Source: Methanococcoides methylutens
GTDB taxonomy: Archaea; Halobacteriota; Methanosarcinia; Methanosarcinales; Methanosarcinaceae
Assembly (NCBI RefSeq): GCF_000765475.1
Contig: NZ_JRHO01000009.1
Location: forward strand, 124,001 to 188,000
Direction: 5' to 3'
DNA: 64,000 nt
The notes under the pieces are model-generated. The model searched no databases, was not told the DNA's origin, and worked only from the letters and a program-made list of their open reading frames with translations. The translations under genes and the position numbers were made by a program. Within the stretch, counting starts at the first letter, position 1. Every line of letters begins with the position of its first letter. Below, piece after piece: positions 61,294 to 64,000 of this stretch.

Positions 61294-61665
61294 TGCTATA
61301 ATGCTATCTGTTTCAATGGTTCTGATTGTGCCTGTGATCAGATAACATGTTTCGCATACGCTCTTTGAAAGAGTCGATGATAACATCGCCTACTTCTTTA
61401 TCGTCGAGAATCATACGGTTATTGACCATTGTGTGATTATCGACAGCATCCTCTTTTTCTTCAGATATTGGGATGGCAACAATTTTACCGAAACTTTCAG
61501 GGTACTTTATGTGGTTGTTCTTCCATGAGAAATCGTGTTTTTCCATTCGAGTCACTTCCAGCGCACATCTTGACGATATATCCTCAAGTCTGACTATGTT
61601 GGTGGTGGTATATATAAGTCACGATTAGTACTTAATATATTTAGATATCCATTCTTATATGTATC
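61232..61665. repeat. Tandem duplication, copy A
   Basis: This segment holds the last 60 bases of the permease gene, the 77-residue minus-strand gene and its promoter. It is matched by the stretch 477-478 bases further on. The best-conserved parts are 61311-61372 and 61569-61586. Confidence 0.8.
61313..61546 (-). CDS. Small hypothetical protein, duplicated gene copy A
   Basis: ATG 61546 follows GGAAGTGACTCGA, giving 77 residues (MEKHDFSWKNNHIKYPESFG and onward). The C-terminus is FKERMRNMLSDHRHNQNH, nearly identical to copy B at 61790. No family is recognised. The N-terminus carries aromatic and charged residues and one YPESFGKIVAIPISEEK segment. A TATA box (TTATATATACC, minus) is near 61608-61618. 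The His-rich tail could bind metal, in line with the neighbouring metal permease, but that is a guess. Confidence 0.7.
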   Translation of the reverse strand: MEKHDFSWKNNHIKYPESFGKIVAIPISEEKEDAVDNHTMVNNRMILDDKEVGDVIIDSFKERMRNMLSDHRHNQNH

Positions 61666-61708
61666 TGATTGCAAAATTTGCAGTATAAGTTTATATTTTT
61701 AAATTGAT

Positions 61709-62190
61709 CCATTACTGCTACTTTTGTTGGTGAATGGTATGTGCCATGGAAATGGGTGTGTTGAAGATGATGCTATGCTGTTATCTCTTTCAATGGTTCT
61801 GATTGTGCCTGTGATCAGATAACATGTTTCGCATACGCTCTTTGAAAGTGTCGATGATACCATAACCAATTTCTTCATCACTGAGTACATTATGATCATT
61901 GGTCATTGTATGGTCCTCGGCAGCATTCCTTTTTTCTTCATATATTGGGATTGCAATTATTTTTCCGAACCTTTCCGGATACTTTTTTTCTTCAAATACT
62001 GGCTTGGGAACTATTCTCCTGCACCTTTCCGGATACTCGATCTCGCTGTTTTTCCATGAGAAATCATCTTTTTTCATTCGAGTCACTTCCACCACATGAC
62101 TTGACGATATATCCTCATGTTTAACTATACATTTATTGTTATATATGCATCACGAGTAATAATTAATATATTTAAAGATTCATTCTTTAC
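61709..62190. repeat. Tandem duplication, copy B
   Basis: The left end (61709-61775) repeats the 3' end of the permease gene: it translates in part as LLLLLLVNGM and GCVEDD beside the original LLLPLLVYGM and KCVEN. It has no start and is a remnant. The rest matches copy A, including the small gene, its leader motif and a TATA box near 62135. Confidence 0.8.
61790..62077 (-). CDS. Small hypothetical protein, duplicated gene copy B
   Basis: ATG 62077 follows the same GGAAGTGACTCGA as copy A, giving 95 residues (MKKDDFSWKNSEIEYPERCR and onward). Compared with A it contains a second internal copy of the segment YPERFGKIIAIPIYEEK, so the two YPER segments are adjacent in this protein. The C-terminus FKERMRNMLSDHRHNQNH equals that of copy A. 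Middle regions differ at many sites while the last 20 codons are almost the same, suggesting gene conversion or selection on the tail. Function is unknown. Confidence 0.7.
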   Translation of the reverse strand: MKKDDFSWKNSEIEYPERCRRIVPKPVFEEKKYPERFGKIIAIPIYEEKRNAAEDHTMTNDHNVLSDEEIGYGIIDTFKERMRNMLSDHRHNQNH

Positions 62191-62647
62191 TGATCTCATT
62201 GAGAAATTCTCAACGCTTGCCTCGACATTTCTAATTATGTTGAATCAGCTGCAGGGGATCACCAATTTCCTGGTAATTTTCAATTTTAAGCCCTTGAAAT
62301 TATAGAACTGAGAATAGGTGGAAGGCTGAATGGAATATTGGATGAAAGATTGGATGGATGGTCCTAATATGTTAAAATTTGAAGATCATCATTGTTGGAT
62401 TTCCTTTTGTTCATACTTCCAATCCGATCATCTATCTTTATAAATGGAAAGTTTCAATTATTTATTACCTTTTTTCTTATTATTTATATTATGTATGTGT
62501 CGATTGATGTCGTTTTTAGAAGTTAACAGTGATAAATAAATACGATATCTTTATGTATAGGTCACCTTTTTAATCGATTAGTTAAAGGCCAGTTTGAAAG
62601 GCCAGCATTCAAATTGTTCATTTCATGAGATAAAGGAGTTGTTTTGG
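62191..62647. other. Leader region before the hydantoinase-like gene
   Basis: These 457 bases hold no convincing gene. AAAGGCCAG occurs twice (62584-62592 and 62597-62605). AAAGGAG precedes the next start. AT-rich tracts near 62470-62560 may include a promoter. Confidence 0.4.
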
Positions 62648-64000
62648 ATGAAATACAGTCTTGGTATAGACGCAGGTGGAACTTACACAGACGCAGTACT
62701 CCTGAGGGATTCGGATGAGGTTATCATTGCTTCTAACAAAGCACTTACAACATATCCTGATCCTCTGGAGGGCATAAGAAATGCGATCGATGGAATCGAT
62801 CAGGAATATCTCAAGGACATTAAGGTTGTATCCGTTTCAACCACACTTTCCACGAATAGTATTTTGGAAGGCACGGGTTTTCCTGTAGGTCTGATCCTTG
62901 TTGGAAATTATGAGGTAAATAAGGACCTTCCAACTGAACATTTTACTCAGGTAAATGGTGGGCATAACTATAATGGTATAGAGGCATCACCTCTGGATGA
63001 GGATGCTGTAAAGGCCTTTGCAGCAGGTATCAAAGACCGTGTCGCAGCATTTGCGGTTTCGTCCTATTTTAGTATTCGTAATCATGACCATGAACTAAGG
63101 GTAAAAGAGATCGTCAAGGAAACTACGGGGCTTCCTGTTGTATGTGCTCATGAGCTTTCACAGGACCTTGGAGCTTTCGAAAGGGCAGTTACTGCATTCT
63201 TTAATGCCCAGCTTATTCCTATCACTGAGAATTTCATGTCTACTGTGGAACAGTATATTGTTTCCAAAGGAGTGGATGCAAATGTTTTCATGCTCAAATG
63301 TGATGGTTCTGTCATTGGTATCAGAAGTGCCCTTGAAAAGCCGATCGAGTCTATCTTCTCAGGCCCGGCGGGCAGTCTTGTGGGTGCATCTTTCCTGACC
63401 GGCAACGAGACCTGTGCTGTGATCGATGTGGGTGGGACGAGTACTGATATTTCTGTCATAAATGGCGGTGTTCCGGACATGAGTGAGTCAGGTGCTGTCG
63501 TGGGCGGCTGGAAGACAAGGGTCAAGGCCATCAAGATGGAGACCTCTGCAATGGGGGGTGACAGTGATGTATGGGTTAAGGACAATCACGTCAACATCGG
63601 ACCAAGGAGGGTGATCCCACTTTGTCGTGCTGCAGATCTTTATCCTGAATTCCTTGAGCAGCTTAAGACGAACCCCATGCCTTCTAAAGGATTGCTTGGT
63701 ACGAATTTCCAGCCAACCAAGTTCTTCATCAGGACCGGATACGATCCGATCGACATAACCGACATGGAAAAAGAGGTACTTGCCGCAATATCAGAGACCC
63801 CTACATCATTAAGGGAGATCAAGTATCGTCTGAAAAAGTATCCTTCAGCTAAACATATCGATCTTCTGATTCAGAAACGCCTGATACAGACCATTGGTTT
63901 TACACCTACAGATGCATTGCACGTGCTTGGTGATTATGAAGAACACACTGTCGAGGCAGCGCAAATAGGTGCAAAGTATCTTGGTTCCCTGTGCAAAAGG
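62648..64000 (+). CDS. Hydantoinase/oxoprolinase family protein (HyuA-like), 5' part
   Basis: The frame from ATG 62648 is open for 451 codons to the window edge, so the gene continues. The start MKYSLGIDAGGTYTDAVLLR is the ATP-binding loop of the acetate-kinase fold shared by HyuA, oxoprolinase and acetone carboxylase. VSVSTTLSTNSILEGTG, SIFSGPAGSLVGASF and AVIDVGGTSTDISVI are further family motifs. These enzymes open cyclic amides or carboxylate small ketones with ATP; in methanogens the substrate is unknown. AAAGGAG lies about nine bases upstream. No partner subunit is in the window. Confidence 0.88.
   Translation, partial: MKYSLGIDAGGTYTDAVLLRDSDEVIIASNKALTTYPDPLEGIRNAIDGIDQEYLKDIKVVSVSTTLSTNSILEGTGFPVGLILVGNYEVNKDLPTEHFTQVNGGHNYNGIEASPLDEDAVKAFAAGIKDRVAAFAVSSYFSIRNHDHELRVKEIVKETTGLPVVCAHELSQDLGAFERAVTAFFNAQLIPITENFMSTVEQYIVSKGVDANVFMLKCDGSVIGIRSALEKPIESIFSGPAGSLVGASFLTGNETCAVIDVGGTSTDISVINGGVPDMSESGAVVGGWKTRVKAIKMETSAMGGDSDVWVKDNHVNIGPRRVIPLCRAADLYPEFLEQLKTNPMPSKGLLGTNFQPTKFFIRTGYDPIDITDMEKEVLAAISETPTSLREIKYRLKKYPSAKHIDLLIQKRLIQTIGFTPTDALHVLGDYEEHTVEAAQIGAKYLGSLCKR

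Noticed and set aside
62117-62305. A 62-codon plus frame
   Set aside because: It starts in the promoter of the duplicated minus-strand gene, has no ribosome site and reads as AT-rich random sequence.

Overview
The window is from a methanogenic euryarchaeon of the Methanosarcinales, most likely a Methanococcoides close to M. burtonii. The evidence: a run of methanogenesis-marker genes tied to methyl-coenzyme M reductase (MCR) activation at the left end; archaeal information-processing genes (FEN-1, Spt5, stalk ribosomal proteins, thermosome, archaeal DTD2 deacylase); bacterial-type purine, glycolytic and aspartate-pathway enzymes as in Methanosarcinales; and a DEAD-box helicase with a glycine/arginine/serine repeat tail of the kind described as cold-regulated in M. 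burtonii. The species call is inference from remembered proteins, not a database result. Signals are archaeal: TATA boxes, GGTGA/GGAGG ribosome sites, ATGA gene overlaps and some apparently leaderless starts.

Layout. 1-4480: mmp3 (3' end), mmp6, mmp5, mmp15, mmp17, mmp7 and an AhpD-like gene, closed by a hairpin. 4618-13440: presenilin-type protease, small membrane protein, TrmO-like fragment, FEN-1, GpmI, aspartate-semialdehyde dehydrogenase, a methyltransferase, a MATE pump and a hypothetical. 13691-20154: UbiA prenyltransferase, FilR1-type regulator, PurH, then a two-gene unit of a Cas4-like protein without nuclease residues and a zinc-ribbon/PUA/PAPS-reductase/ferredoxin protein. 20277-24225: mevalonate entry operon (HTH regulator, HMG-CoA synthase, thiolase, DUF35 protein, CYTH protein). 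24226-34037: transposase remnant, small membrane protein, MetG, SppA, ribose-1,5-bisphosphate isomerase, aldehyde dehydrogenase, Trm5/TYW2-like methyltransferase, DsrE protein and DtdA. 34144-38912: ftsZ, secE, spt5, rpl11, rpl1, rpl10, rpl12. 39105-51556: membrane protein, DEAD helicase, radical SAM protein, sodium symporter, lipoprotein, metallo-hydrolase, AAA ATPase, zinc-ribbon protein, RimI, degenerate cis-prenyltransferase and YchF-type GTPase. 51694-54560: tRNA-Arg(GCG) followed by an AT-rich accessory stretch with a 46-residue zinc ribbon missed by length-filtered gene calling. 54598-64000: thermosome, biotin ECF transporter (bioY, two ATPases, EcfT), ArsR regulator with a metal permease, a tandemly duplicated small gene, and the 5' part of a hydantoinase/oxoprolinase gene.

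The most unusual items are: a thermosome gene with a perfect Shine-Dalgarno but no ATG, GTG or TTG in frame upstream of its conserved N-terminus; the Cas4-like/PAPS-reductase pair, which looks like a candidate nucleic-acid sulfur-transfer unit rather than a defence gene; a 477-bp tandem duplication that copied a small gene, its promoter and the tail of the neighbouring permease; a cis-prenyltransferase homologue lacking its catalytic Asp but keeping a C-terminal RxG, as in NgBR-like subunits; an RNase Z-like signature at the end of DtdA; and a perfect 11-bp inverted repeat flanking a TATA box. No CRISPR array, rRNA or intact insertion sequence was seen.
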